NCBI GenBank assembly: GCA_022578965.1
Contig: MU400685.1
Location: 23,762-87,761 of the forward strand
Length of the DNA: 64,000 nucleotides
Reading direction: 5' to 3'
From: Xylaria sp. FL1777
Lineage: Eukaryota; Ascomycota; Sordariomycetes; Xylariales; Xylariaceae
The notes under the pieces were generated by a model. The model was not told where the DNA came from. It made no database searches and was given only the letters and a program-made list of their open reading frames with translations. The translations under genes and the position numbers were made by a program. Position 1 is the first letter of the stretch; each line of letters begins with the position of its first letter. Positions 22,228-35,140 of the stretch are shown piece by piece.

Positions 22228-24456
22228 CTTGACGATTGTTTGGTGTTGTGCGAAGAATTTAAGTTGAAAATTTGTGGTTGATCTGAGATCGCGACGTTGC
22301 TCGAAAGTAGCAGATAATACGTAGAGATGGATGCGTGTTGTGGTGGTTGAGAACAGATGGATATGGTAGATGGAACAGGAGGAAAACGTCGAAGGGTTGG
22401 TGGGGGAGGAGCTCTTTAAGTATGCCCGTGTCGCGTCTGCAGAATCAGAAATCACAGCTACCAAATCACGGTTTCCGGGATCACTCTAAAAACCCAGGGG
22501 TGGATGGATTCTACGCTAACCCAGATTGGGATGGATTTGGGCGGGCTAGCAGCCACAGGCAGTGTAGGTACATGGGTACATAAGGTACTAATATGTGCCT
22601 ATCGACCTGTGCACTGGCCCAGGCAGTACATTCAGGTAAGTACGCGCACGCCTCTAGCTCCCAACCACCAATGGGGACTTCATATGGTGAGGCTTAGACG
22701 CATGCAGCAAGAGACCCCAATTTTGCATGTCTCCCGAGATCCCCAGACATGTTTACCCCTGCCTGCTTGGACCAAACCCATTCATTTTTGTACGATTTAT
22801 GATTGGCTAGTACTTTAAGTCATTCAAGCTGTTTACCTTAGCTAACATGCACATATATATCTGGTTCCCTACCTTTGCTCTTTCAATCTTTACAACTCCT
22901 TTCCTCTGGACGCATGGCTTGTTGATTCCTGCTATCGAACATACCTGAAATCACCTCCGTTGCTCTTGCGATCTAGTCCTTTTTAGCACTTTTTGCACTC
23001 GATCTTAATTGATTCTGTTTCATTTTCCCCCTTTCTTTTCCTGTGTATGAATCAGCTTGATGTTATTGATCCTATGCCCTTGATTGAGCCTGCCTGTTTG
23101 ATGTGACAAAACTTACATTCTGATGCAGCGAACTCAGACGTTGTTATCACGTCCGTTTCGGGTTGGCATGATTTATGATGTCAATTTTTCTTCTTGGCAT
23201 GGGCTTTTGGTAAAAACAACTTATACTCTGGGACGCAGCTCTTTCTGCTTAGAGAAGAACACCTACGATGGCCTTTTATGAAGTTAAAGTTGTTGTACAT
23301 GTGGTCATGAGTCTCGACTCGACCGTGTTCTTGAAATTTACTCTAAACTATAGGTGGGTGTATGGGGCCTCACTAGACAAGGCTACAACTTGCCATTTTG
23401 CTTGTTCTCTACTCATTACAAGCGGGAGGTGACTGAAAGGGCAGCCTGGTTGACTAATGGCTAAGGGTCACCCTTTACACATGGGTAAGGCTGCGCAGAC
23501 TCGGACACGTTACAATAGCTTCAGCACAGTACAGCAAAGCCTACCTACACTCGCAAAACCTGATGACAGGGTTGTATCAATATGGCACTGCGTATATTAA
23601 TACACTGCCTAGTAGATCTAGACCCATCTCAGCTAAGATTTGTAGATAAATCAATGACCTTTAAAAGCACCGAGGTTTCTTGTGATACATCAAGTATTTG
23701 TTAGATGTACTCATCCAGGTAGACTTTCGCATATAGGCTGTTCATTGAATTGTGTAAGTGAATGGCAGAGGTTCCCTCATTTGTGACTGGCTGCCTTTTC
23801 TGACAAGTCCCCCACCATTTCCACTTTGGGACGAGGGAAGAATTGTTTGCAGCAGCTGGGGCCTTGCAGCTAGCTGTCTATACCTAGGGTATACCTACCT
23901 ATGTAGGTGGGTAGGACTGCCATTTACCACTATTTACGGTTGACGATTGACTCGCGGTATTTGCAGGCCTGTTTAGGACGCGTTGTGCGTGCCAATGTCA
24001 ATGGCGAGTAACAGTGGGGAGGGTGGGGAGGCAAGGTGCAATGGTGCGGTACTGGGGTACCTGCTCGCTCGCGTGTGTTCTATTGGCTGGGGGTGGAGGG
24101 TGTGCACGTACCAGCCCAGCCTTCCTTGCAGGGCAGGATCAAACCAAGAACCGCACGCAACCCCGAGCGCGGCGCACGCGTGTGGTGCAGTACTGGACTG
24201 CTGGACTAGCATAGTAGAATAGCACAGCGCAAATCAGTAACCAAGCTAGCGCGACCGCATCCCACCTACAAAAGGACCTCACCACCCGCACCCTCTCTTC
24301 CGCCAACACCTTTTGACTTCTCCATCTGCATCTCTCATTCTCCCACCACAACGCAACAACAGAACTTCGGATACATCATCCATTTCTACTCAACAGCAGC
24401 ATCTGCATCTACCACAACCGAATCTCTCAACTCACCCAATTTCGCCCATCATCACC
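22228..24456. promoter_or_regulatory. Divergent H2A/H2B intergenic region
   Basis: 2.23 kb between the two divergent histone starts. It should hold both promoters. The H2B-proximal 150 bp is rich in CA/TC and probably is the 5' UTR. Palindromic TACC/GGTA motifs lie at about 22563-22590 and 23880-23915. No gene was recognised, although the interval is long for a shared histone promoter. Confidence 0.6.
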
Positions 24457-25126
<670 letters not shown>

Positions 25127-26328
25127 GTGCTTGCTTGTGTCTGCTTTGTTTGTGTTTTGGGCGTGGGTTTTTCTGCTTTGGCATCATGACGAGACCTGGC
25201 CAAAGGCACTCCGGGTCCCTACATTTCGGGAGTCTCATAATGCGTTACGGATGGTCTGCTTTTTTCTAGGGGGCAATGTCTTTGCACACAACATGGTCTG
25301 GGGTTTGCGGTTGTACAATACACTTTGCCGATAGGGTTTTCGGAATGAGAATCTGGACATGAACAAATAATACCAATATCTCCAATGTTTAATGTGAAGT
25401 TTTATCTAGCATCTTGGGCGCCGGAAGGGGTTTGATGCGTCTGGTAAGCGGCCTTGGGTAATGGGAAGGACTGTCCTATTACGAGGTCTATTATATTGCA
25501 TGAGTGGAAATTGCATCAATGTCGAGGTATTTTGGATGGGCGTCGGATCGTCTTCGAAACAGCAGACCAAGAACGCCTCAACTTCGAAAGTAAAGTACCC
25601 TGTTACTCTAACGGGAATAACTTTCATTTCGGATGTGTGTGCGCGTACGGATGAAATTTGTTCTTCTAACTACCAGTCTAGGACTAAATGCTGGTAGAGA
25701 TACCTAGCTTGTTCTAAAGAGCCTCCTTTGTGGGGTTTTTCTGGGGCAGAACCTCGCCGTACTCTCTTCAACATTGCCCGTCAGAGCCGGCTCCCTGTAC
25801 CAAATCATTCGACCGACAGCGTTCTCAAGAATATTTCTGCCTTTAAGCTACGATACTTTAGTGCCGATAAGTTAACAAGGGTTATAGTAACTGGCTCCTG
25901 TATTCTATATCTATATAGTTAGAAGTCTATCGCGGAATTTTGGTCTTTACATAGAACGTACCGAAGGTATAGTCCTGTATCGCTCTCTGCTCGTGGACGA
26001 GGGAGCTGCTCCTACATGTAGGAATGTTGTCATAATTTAGCAAGTTGTATTGTTACCTAGTCCTAGCATAAAAATCTACACCATGCCGTTCCAGTTCTGT
26101 CCTGGGCGTTGCCGCCGCTGAAAGTATTGTGTATAAAACGTCCTCTACCCATGAATCGATCTCTGTACCTTCGTGATGATAATATGGTCGACTTATTAAC
26201 ATGATTGGGCAGCACCAAGTGCACGCCGTGAATGCACTTAAAAAAAGACGCTCTCCCAATTCTAAAGAACAGCATCAAAATTTCTCCGTGTAATGATGAC
26301 GATGGCATCAACTAAGGCCAGCCACGGG
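25127..26328. other. Convergent intergenic region H2B-SQS1
   Basis: 1.2 kb between two gene 3' ends. Several frames of 60-90 codons lack known motifs and plausible splice partners. Nothing else recognised. Confidence 0.5.
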
Positions 26329-28412
26329 TTAGATATCGCCTAGACCAGCCTTCGTCTTCTTGATTACGTGTGTCAACGGCACGACGATGCCTTTGGTCTC
26401 AACCGTACCTAGAGACATGCCCTTACTCCAGCCCATCTTCTCTAGCATCGCTCTGCCCTTGTTTTCCACGCCGATTTCTGAGGCATGCTGCCCGACGATG
26501 TCCCCCTCACGGAGAACGGTAGATGACTTACCTGTCCGGGACTTGCGTGTACGGGCCTCGGCGCGCTTGAGGACATGAGTCTCCTGGACTACCTTCTCGT
26601 CCACATCCACACGCGGAAACCAGTTGCGTCTTACACGGCTAAAAGCTTGCTCGAACAGGTCCTGATCGTATGGGAGCGTGGCTTTGGAACGGTAGAGAAC
26701 GGGATACCTACTAGTTCCCACACCAGCCGATTTTGATTTGATGTTGAGAGTGTTAGCAATGGTGTGGACAATCTTCCGAGCTCCTTTGTCAAAGGGGGGT
26801 AGAATGAGTCTATTTCTATTAGCCAATAGTTAAATAGCCCGTGACAAAAGAAACCTACTGTTCTCGTGTGCTGATTATGAACATCTCGATTTCGTCGGCA
26901 AGATCATCGAGGGTCATGCCTCCACGGTACTTGACTCGAAGGTCTTGCAGATTGACATTTCTGCCCAAGGAACCCTGTGATCGTAATTCCTCACGGGCCT
27001 TCTTCTTATTTGCCTTCTTAAGACGGTCTTTCTTGATTGCAACGTTTAAAGCGTCCTCCAACTCCGAGTCTGATAGACCGAAGGAAATGAGGCCTTTCTT
27101 CGATCTTTGTAGCCGGGAGCTTTGTATGTCCATCAAGTCCAATTCGTCGAATGCCTCTGCCATCTTTGTAGCGCTCGGAAACTGGCTGCCTTGCTGAAAC
27201 ATCCTAGATTTATTCGAAGCACGTTTCGTCTTGCAATGAGATATGCTCGTGGCTGCTATCCACCCATCATCAGGGCTGGCGTTATCAAAGAGCAGGACGT
27301 CGTCATTGCCAAAGCCTAGCTTTTCTTGTTTAGCGATCAGTCGGGCTAGACGCTCGTCTTCCGACTCTAGCTGGCATTGCTCTTCCTCGTCTTCTTCCTC
27401 CTCATCGTCGCCCAACTCATCTTCTGATTCATCTTCACTAGAGGGCTGACCAGGTATGGCGTCGCTATCCGTACCACCCAAGTCACGGAGTATGCTGAAG
27501 GAATGAGAGCCAAGGACAGGATGCTCAAAACCTTCCCGAATATCATTGTCTTCATCGAAGTCGTTCTGCATATTGGCTATGTAATCGGCGATGACGGCGG
27601 CTTCATCATCGTCCCTGTCCGAGCTCGTACTCGGACACAGTTTGCGGAAGGACGGATGCTTTCCATGATTCGTATTCAACGAAATGAAATCAGGTTCCTC
27701 CACTAGGGAAGCCGAGCAAGAGTCGATGGAAACATCTGTCGTCTTTTTGACAACTCGTAATTCCAAGTTGATTTGGCGTGGTTCAGTAACATTGCTGTTC
27801 TCATTTCTGTCGACACCATGTCCAGGCCGGGGGCTACTCTGCCGTTGACGAGCAGCATTTCGACCCTTGAACAAAACAACATCCTCGCTTGAGTCGGAGC
27901 CGATGTCGGATTGTACATCTCGAGGCTCATCTTGGGGTTGGACTGTTTTGTGCTGAGCCGCACAACTGACGACTGGTGATTGAATGCGTGGCGCTGCAGG
28001 TCTGACGGGATTGAGAACCAGATCGTCGCTCGCATTAGGGCTAGAAATTGTGGCTTCCGCTTGCATTAACGGAGCAGTCTGCTCGGGGATTTCGAAATCC
28101 TTAAGAGGGTCCATAAAGCCAGAACTGATGAAGGTGACGGGCTGATATCTTAGCCTGGCATCGCGGCCCCGATACCCACGGCGGTTGCTAGCCGTATTCC
28201 TAGCTTCTTCTGCAAGGGTATAGCCTACGATGGTCAGCGAGAACCAGTGTCAACGGCGACTGGGTGATTTAGGGTAGTAAAATACCATGGGAACGAGCAA
28301 AAGGTGAGTCGCCACGGTCAGTAGCTGGGCCGAATTTTTGGCGGCTATGCCAAGGGAGTGGCCCCTTCGCTTTGGGCTGCGTCTTCGCCTTTGGGTTCTT
28401 CTTTTTGGGCAT
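26329..28412 (-). CDS. SQS1: SQS1-like R3H and G-patch protein (pre-mRNA splicing / ribosome biogenesis)
   Basis: Nuclear RNA-binding protein. In yeast, Sqs1/Pfa1 activates the helicase Prp43 through its G-patch. Exons: 28286-28412, 26859-28224, 26329-26815 (introns of 61 and 43 bp, GT-AG), totalling 1980 nt (659 aa). The N-terminus is basic (MPKKKNPKAK), then SPFARSHGYTLAEEARNT as in other fungal Sqs1. The middle is acidic and disordered, with a run of D/E residues where EDESEDELGDDEEEEDEEE is encoded near 27400. The R3H domain is at about 455-540 with the R-x3-H signature R511/H515. The G-patch is at 613-657 (IGVENKGRAMLEKMGWSKG and onward). The start is the ATG at 28412, which precedes conserved sequence. 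It shares a divergent 1.6-kb upstream region with ATG4. Confidence 0.92.
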
Positions 28413-28954
28413 GGTAATGGTAGATCAATAGGCCAAACAACAGATCCTGAGGCGATACTTCTATTGACGAGTACAGGGCGCACAGTAATGGACCGAACTA
28501 CGTGGGCGTATACGAAAAAACAATCGTCAATTCTGAGGAACACCACGAACACATTGCCTTGAGTGGTCTTGAGTTCGGCGACAACGCGGATCCCCGGGTC
28601 GGAGCTGATCAAGTCACCTGTATTTAGATGGGGTCTTAAGGGGTTCTAGGGTTATAGACAAGAGTGGCTTAATTAAGCAAGACAAAATGGATTGTTGCTA
28701 AATGACTTGGTTGCCCGCTACATGGAGAAGAAAGAGGTAGAGAGCGGAAAATAGAGGGTTGAGTTTGGGTGATTTATGCTTTCTGCAACCCTTTCAACTT
28801 GATATATTGGACGGAGTTGAGTTGCTTGAAGGGCCCCGTATTATACTCATGACATTTTAGGGTATGCTAGGCAACTTTGTAAGGATCTATGGGGGTGGAA
28901 GCGGGAAGCTTTATCGATAGAAGAACTGAAGTACCAAAGTTAGGGGATGGATGA

Positions 28955-29405
28955 GGGGTAGGTATGTACCTAGGCCATGATTATATAAGTACCTAGGTTC
29001 TACTGACTATCAGGTAGATACTTACCTACATACTAGTAGGTAGGTAGGTTTAGTAGGTATACTTAAGTAGGTACATACTTATACCTATCGTACTCCACAT
29101 GAGTATTTATGTTCTTACATATGGACTTTCTTACCTACTAGGTACATCTGTTAATAGGTACACAGCATTGCTTAACTTACCGACTTAAATGTGCATACCT
29201 GCTTGCCTTCAATGTTCTCAGTACTGTAGAACAGGTTGGTTGGTAGGAAGCACAATTTATTAGGTGCTGAGAGGTAGGTAGGTACCTATCAACAGGACAT
29301 ATGCGTAGGTACATATACCTATGTAGGTAGTATAATTAGGTACCTATGTAGTAGTAAAGCTTATGCGTACATACCTACCCACTATACTAGTAGGTAGCAA
29401 TTACC
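28955..29405. repeat. Dense TACC/GGTA palindromic repeat array
   Basis: About 450 bp in which TACC, GGTA and the self-complementary ACCTAGGT or TACCTA cores recur every few bases in both orientations (for example taggtaggtaggtttagtag and acctatgtaggtag). It is the largest of several such clusters in the island. Confidence 0.85.
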
Positions 29406-29506
29406 TAGAATACGTCAACTCTGGTGAGTCCCAGCTGACCTTGCTTTCTCCGACGTTGTTGTTCACTTGACCTTGTCATGGCTTAACATACCTAGCACTC
29501 GTCCTC

Positions 29507-29513
<7 letters not shown>

Positions 29514-29540
<27 letters not shown>
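29514..29540. repeat. CT dinucleotide microsatellite
   Basis: About 13 CT units, some 500 bp upstream of the ATG4 start codon. Confidence 0.95.
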
Positions 29541-29542
<2 letters not shown>

Positions 29543-30036
29543 ATACTGTTTCTCTCCGACAACAAACACATCAACAGTACCTACCTGACGCAATCACGTG
29601 TCGGCCGCGTCGTCATTGAGCGAGTGAGTGAATGCATGCATCCATGCTAGCCTGATTCGCTGTGGCGCTCTGGGGCCACACGTTGCCGGCTCCCTCGATA
29701 CATCTACACATCGTTCATTTCCAGCATTCCAGTCTTCTCCCAACAAACGAATAGATCCTTCTTCGTATTAGTCATCGACTCCTAGTGACAGAATCCCGTC
29801 CTCCGCAGTCCCGTCCCCCGTCCCGTCGGGACCTCGAGAACCTCGTTGGTTAGGTCGTTCTTGTAATAATCACCTCGTGTAATACTACGTGATCCGAGGA
29901 TACCCGCCGTCTCACGCTACCTACTTCTACCTAGATTCTTGATCGCCTGTCCACGCCTTGCGCGACCGCGGCTGCAGGCCGATTCCAAACCCAACCTGTC
30001 TTCGAACTATTTCGAACCCGCGTCCACTTGGCCCTT

Positions 30037-31567
30037 ATGGATACTACCGTCGATATTGGGCGACGCATCGTCCAGATGTTCTGGGACCCGGAACCTACCA
30101 ACGATGTCATCCGTGACCAGCCCGTATGGTGTCTTGGCTCACGTTACAACCTGAACAACAACAGTCCCGATCTAAACCGGGAGCCGGCTATGGCTGCCGC
30201 TCCCGACCCCGAAGACTCGACTAGAGGACCCGGCCTATCCCCCGCCCAGCTACCCGAAACCCCGCCGGACTCCATATCAAGTAGCTTTGACGAGTCTTTG
30301 GCTTATGAGGATGCGCCCCGCGACGGAGGCTGGCCCCCGGCCTTCCTTGACGACTTCGAATCCAGGATCTGGATGACCTACCGCTCCGAGTTCGACCCTA
30401 TTCCAAGATCCCATGATCCCAAAGCCCTCGCTGCCCTGTCCTTCTCTATGCGAATCAAGACCCAGCTGTCCGATCAGAATGGCTTTGCCTCGGATAGCGG
30501 CTGGGGCTGTATGATCCGGTCCGGTCAGAGTCTTCTTGCCAATGCCATGACCATACAGCGACTTGGGCGAGGTCTGTCACACCACAATTCCTGAGAACGC
30601 TGTACTACCCATCACTCTGGCTAACTCCTTTACAGCTTGGAGACGAGGCACACGGGAGATTGAAGAAAGAAACATCTTAGCCCTGTTCGCAGACGACGCA
30701 AGATCTCCGTACTCGATACATAACTTCGTGCGTCACGGTGCTTCGGCCTGTGGTAAGTATCCTGGCGAATGGTTTGGGCCCTCGGCGACAGCCAGGTGCA
30801 TTCAGTAAGTAGTTGCCAGTCTTGCACCTCCTTTGCTCCCGGTGGCCGCTGACCACTCGCCTTGCTCTCCAGAGCTCTTACCAATGCGCATGAATCAACT
30901 CTCCGTGTTTACTCTACAGGCGACGGCCCTGATGTCTACGAAGACAACTTCATGAAGATTGCGAAACCCGATGGCGCCACCTTTCACCCCACCGTCATCT
31001 TGGTGGGCACGAGACTCGGCATAGACAAGATCACGCCCGTATACTGGGAGGCGCTGGTGGCCTCGTTACAGATGCCACAATCTATAGGTATAGCTGGGTA
31101 AGTACTGCCGAAGAGGATAGCTAGATGATTTTCTATTTAATCTAACCGGTTGATGTAGCGGGCGTCCGTCCTCTTCCCACTATTTCATCGGGGTTCAAGG
31201 ACTTCACTTCTTCTATCTGGATCCCCATTATACACGGCCCATTTTTCCCTACCGTGAGGACGTCGTCCAGTACACCAAGGAAGAGGTCGACACCTGTCAT
31301 ACGCGAAAACTGCGACGCTTACACATCAAGGAGATGGATCCTAGTATGTTGATTGGCTTTCTCATTCGTGATGAGGAAGACTGGAGAGATTGGAGGCGAG
31401 GCGTGAAGCATGTCCAGGGCAAGACCATCATCCACGTATCGGACCACGATCCGGTCGCCCAGATGAATGAGCGCGGAGGTGTCATAGACAAAGTCGAGAT
31501 TCTAAGCGATGACGAGGACGACGAGACCCCGAAGGACGACGACCTAGGGGAAAGTCAAGATCCGTAG
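30037..31567 (+). CDS. ATG4: Cysteine protease ATG4 (autophagy)
   Basis: Cytosolic C54 protease that trims the C-terminus of Atg8 and later releases it from phosphatidylethanolamine. Exons: 30037-30571, 30636-30804, 30873-31097, 31159-31567, totalling 1338 nt (445 aa), a normal fungal length. Catalytic Cys158 lies in [11 protein letters not shown]. The catalytic Asp331 and His333 lie in YLDPHYTRP. Other family motifs are [40 protein letters not shown] and [16 protein letters not shown] sequence. The ATG at 30037 is the first in frame. Intron 1 uses an unusual donor GTCTGT; the other donors are GTAAGT. A GTAAGT at 30753 is inside the conserved GKYPGEW codons and is not a splice site. The C-terminal tail is highly acidic (DDEDDE, KDDD), following VEIL. 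Divergent from SQS1 and convergent with JJJ1. Confidence 0.95.
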
Positions 31568-32228
31568 GCTGAATCAGGCCTTTGCATTTTATAAATATAC
31601 CATAGGGCTGGACTAGGCGTTTTTGGGTTGAAACACTTTATTCGTGGTGGCTTAGAACCTTGACGGCTTCTTCTGGATACTGACCCGTCTTGACAGGACG
31701 TAGACAAGTTGAACGCCTTCGACCCTGGTTCCAAAGTCTCGAAGAGAATCCATGGTTATCTAGAAGAAAGCAGTGTTCCAAGTCCAAGTCCGTATAAATA
31801 ATATGCTCAGGAGACTGGGTGGACCGGTGGAAACCCTGGTGTACTGCCGCTTTACACCAGATCAAGCTAGGGCGGAGCCTGCGGCTGACGGATGTAATTG
31901 CAACAACGAAAGTCGTATCCTCCGGGGCCCTGGACTAGCTAGCTATCATATCGGGCTTCTGATACATGTGTAATCAAGGAACAGCCCACATTTGCGTCCC
32001 GTCGAATGAGTGTGCCAGGGTGTCAGGGTCTTGATCGTGAATGTTCCGCCCCCATATGTGACTCTATAACGCTAAACGGAGGAGCACGAGGCGACCATCA
32101 GGCCGGATGGGCTTTTGGGAAATGGTCTGCCTTACTCAATAGACATACTCACCGTTTCCCCCCACTCAACTTACTTGGCTTACTTGTAGACGGGGTAGTC
32201 TTCAGGATAGCGTGATCTGGGTTCTCTT
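31568..32228. other. Convergent intergenic region ATG4-JJJ1
   Basis: 660 bp between two 3' ends, searched on the minus strand for a missing terminal exon of JJJ1 without success. No gene recognised. Confidence 0.5.
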
Positions 32229-34079
32229 TTATATGCCTGAAAAGCCCCCCCCTCGAATCGAACGTGGCACGACACGTGAGACACTAGTGTATAGAAATAA
32301 GTGAGCGTCCATATCAATTCGGGAGGGAAAGCGCGCGTAAATAGGACTGCGCGTGGGAGTGCGAGCTTGATGAAAAATTTTAGACGAAGAAATGAAAATG
32401 AGTAGAAGAAAAAAAAAGTGTAAAATTTTTTTTACCGGATGACCCGTTTGTTCAGCAGCAGCTTGGCGAGCAGCCCTTTTCTGTTTCTTGGCCTTGGCCA
32501 TGCCTATCTTTTTCACAGGGAGGTTATCCCCAACTTTGATTTTCGCCGTCTTGGTGGTCAACTCTTCGACAGCCATTTCACCGTTAGGCAAGAAGTCTGA
32601 TTGGCCCGTTAGACGCGCCTCGACGGCATCTCGTGAGGCGTAATCGTCTTCTTCGTCTCCTTCACCTGCTTCGTCTTCGGCATCCGATATAGGTATTGCA
32701 GAGTGAGACCTGGCAAGGTCGGTGTTGGTTCGCGACGCGGCCTCGGGGGGGCTGCTAGAATTGTGTGATGGTGGTGTCCGAGTCCCATCGCTCTCGGCGT
32801 CCACGGCAGTGCCATCCTCCTTACCAGCTGCTTCTTTCCGCATAGAGGCCAAATCTAGCTCTATCGCTTCACTTAGATCAAAATTGGCGTCCTCCTTCCT
32901 CATCTGACGTTTTAGCTGTTGGACGGCCTTTAGGTGCTTCTTGCTCCTTTCGTGAACCTCGAACTGCTTCTCGCTCTTGAAGACTTTGTTACACACGACG
33001 CACTCGATCTCCTCCACCTCGGACTCGTCATCGCTTTCCGAAAATTCGCCGGCATGTACATCATCGCCGCGAGACCGGGCCCAGAGGGGGACTGCGTCAG
33101 CACTGTTCATCTTCTCCTGGTTAGCGGCGCGTGCTCGTGCGGCCTGAGCAGCAGCCGAATCGCGCAGGATCTTCTGGCGCTCGGCCTCGGATTGGTTGTT
33201 CGGAACGTAGCGCGGATCGCGCTTCCGAACGAATATGACGAGGGACCGCACAGCGTCGTTGAACTCGCGGATGGCATCGTCGCGCGCCTTCTTGTTCTCC
33301 TTCTCCATAAGGCGGCGAACCCTTCGGTCGGGAGCATCAGATAAGCGCCACTTATCTTTCCACGAGAAGCCGAGGCGCGTAGAGAAGTTAGACCAGCGGC
33401 CGTAGAAGTCCTTGGCCATGGAGTCGTCGTCGGTGGATTCGCCAAACGATGGGAATTCTGGCGGGGCCAGGCCGTCCCATTCAGCGGCGGCATACTCGCC
33501 CTCAGCCAGGCGATCGAAAGTCTCCCGCAGTATGGTGAAGAAGCTGCTTGGTGAGTCATCGAGAGGCACAGACTTGTTGAAACGACTCATCAAGACATAT
33601 ATGTCGTCAGTAGTCATCAGCCGCACGCTGTGGTACTCGGGGGCGGCATCGAAGTCGGCAGGGTCGTCGCCACGTAGGATGGCATCGCTATGGGAATCAT
33701 ACCACGCTCGCTCCTGAGGGTCGGAGAGAACCTCATAGGCGGCCTGGACGTCGGCGAACCTGCGGGTAGCATTGTCGACGTCGCCGAAGTTCCGGTCCGG
33801 ATGCAACTCGAGGGCCTTCTTTCTGTAGGCCTTCTTGATTCTGCCGTCACCGAAGCGGCCGGATCAGTCAACAGAAGAGGCAGCAAGGGGTTGGGGTCAC
33901 GGGAGGCCGGGAGAGAGGGGAAGGCGGGAGAGAAGGGGAGAGAAGGGGAGAGGGGACGGAGGGAACACTGACTCGTCGTCGGTAGCGGTGCGGTCGACCC
34001 CGAGGAGCTCGTAGTAATCTGTCTTCTTGGAGCTGTCCGAAGCGGTGGTACCCCGTGCCGACGACTGCTCGGCGCCCAT
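32229..34079 (-). CDS. JJJ1: JJJ1/DNAJC21-like J-domain zinc-finger protein (60S ribosome biogenesis)
   Basis: J-protein that recruits Hsp70 (Ssa) to release Arx1/Alb1 from late pre-60S particles. Exons: 33973-34079 and 32229-33840 (132-bp intron, GT-AG), totalling 1719 nt (572 aa). The J domain is at about 22-90 ([27 protein letters not shown]) with the HPD triad at 49-51. It is followed by a conserved RWSNFSTRLGFSWKD-type region, a basic helix near 220-280, and a U1-like C2H2 finger with C316, C319, H332, H338. After about residue 504 (AAEQTGHP) the reading frame runs into a T-rich stretch and continues for 68 residues of unlikely composition, where family members normally carry a second C2H2 finger. 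I cannot find that exon, so the C-terminus is uncertain; a GTAAAA donor at that point could start another intron. The N-terminus MGAEQSSA fits an N-myristoylation pattern. Confidence 0.85.
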
Positions 34080-35140
34080 TGCTGCGGTGAATGGGCGTCC
34101 ACATCTACCGTGGCTGGGGACAAGACCTTGGCTGGCGGTCTACCCGGCCTGAGGAGTCGTTGTCCCTGTCGAGAGAGGTTGTCAGGCTGGCTGCTGGCTG
34201 CTGGCTGCTGGCCTGTTACCATTTTCCCTGCGTACGTACTTGTACGCGATGAGAGTGGTGCGCAATATCAACAAGTCCAGTATCAAGACGAGACTACGCA
34301 GCACCTCTTATGATAACCTCGAGTACCTACCTAGGTAAGGTCAGGTAGATAAAAATCACTGAAAGTACCTAGTAGCGTATCTAACATATGTACAGTAGTA
34401 CTTAGGTATGTACATATGTAAGGTGGGTATACCCCTCTGGACCCCTCCAAATGTCGGGGCAGTAACTCGTGCCGGCGTTCTGTCGGAGCACCCTGGCCAT
34501 AATATGTATTACTGCAGTGCACTAGACTAACATAGACTACCTCTCTACTGCGTACTTAAGTACCTAGCTTACAGTAGTACCCAAGTACTATACTGAATAG
34601 GCACTAGTAAGTACTTTTAGGCATGTGCTCTCTCTTGTATAAAGGCACCGGAATGCGTCGTCGTGATGAATACTTAATTAAATAGGAACTTGCCTTTCCT
34701 TACCCACGAAGTACGGTACACTCTAGTACAGTGCTATTAGGTAACCGTATCTACATATACGCAGTATATAACCTCAACGCGGAATGACATGATTGCATTC
34801 TCCCGTCAAGAACTGTCCATGCATGACTGACCACGCGCGTACATGCACATGCACTGTTAGAGATTCACTTCATTTTCCTTGTCCAAATCGAGACGTGAAT
34901 TACAAGATGCATTCCCCATCCTCACTATAAATCGTCGCTACCTACAGTACCAGTACGCATCCCCTATCATGGGCTTATCCAGCCAATCCATTCTACTGGA
35001 CGCGACTCATTTATCTACAACAGGTACGCATCATTAACATCGTTATACGCATCACTGTTATCCCGGCAAGGGGAAAGAAGAGAGAGGAGAGGGAAGAGAG
35101 GGAAAATTAAACAAGTGGCTTAGAGTTCCAGTAAGCTGGC
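34080..35140. promoter_or_regulatory. Divergent JJJ1/SPX-RING intergenic region
   Basis: 1.06 kb between two divergent start codons. TACC/GGTA palindromic clusters lie at about 34320-34430 and 34550-34620. A polypurine stretch (gaagagagaggagagggaag and onward) lies at about 35075-35105, just before the SPX-RING start. No gene recognised. Confidence 0.55.

Larger units (their letters stand above)
28413..30036. promoter_or_regulatory. Divergent SQS1/ATG4 intergenic region
   Basis: 1.6 kb between two divergent start codons. It contains a dense TACCTAGGTA-type array (about 28955-29405), a CT microsatellite (about 29514-29540) and a CACGTG E-box (29595-29600), 437 bp before the ATG4 start. No coding region recognised. 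Confidence 0.6.

Noticed and set aside
25728..25922. 64-codon + strand frame between H2B and SQS1
   Set aside because: No recognisable domain, and no splice signals linking it to a longer product.
30753..30758. GTAAGT in ATG4 exon 2 as a splice donor
   Set aside because: It lies within codons for the conserved ATG4 motif [17 protein letters not shown], and reading through keeps the frame.
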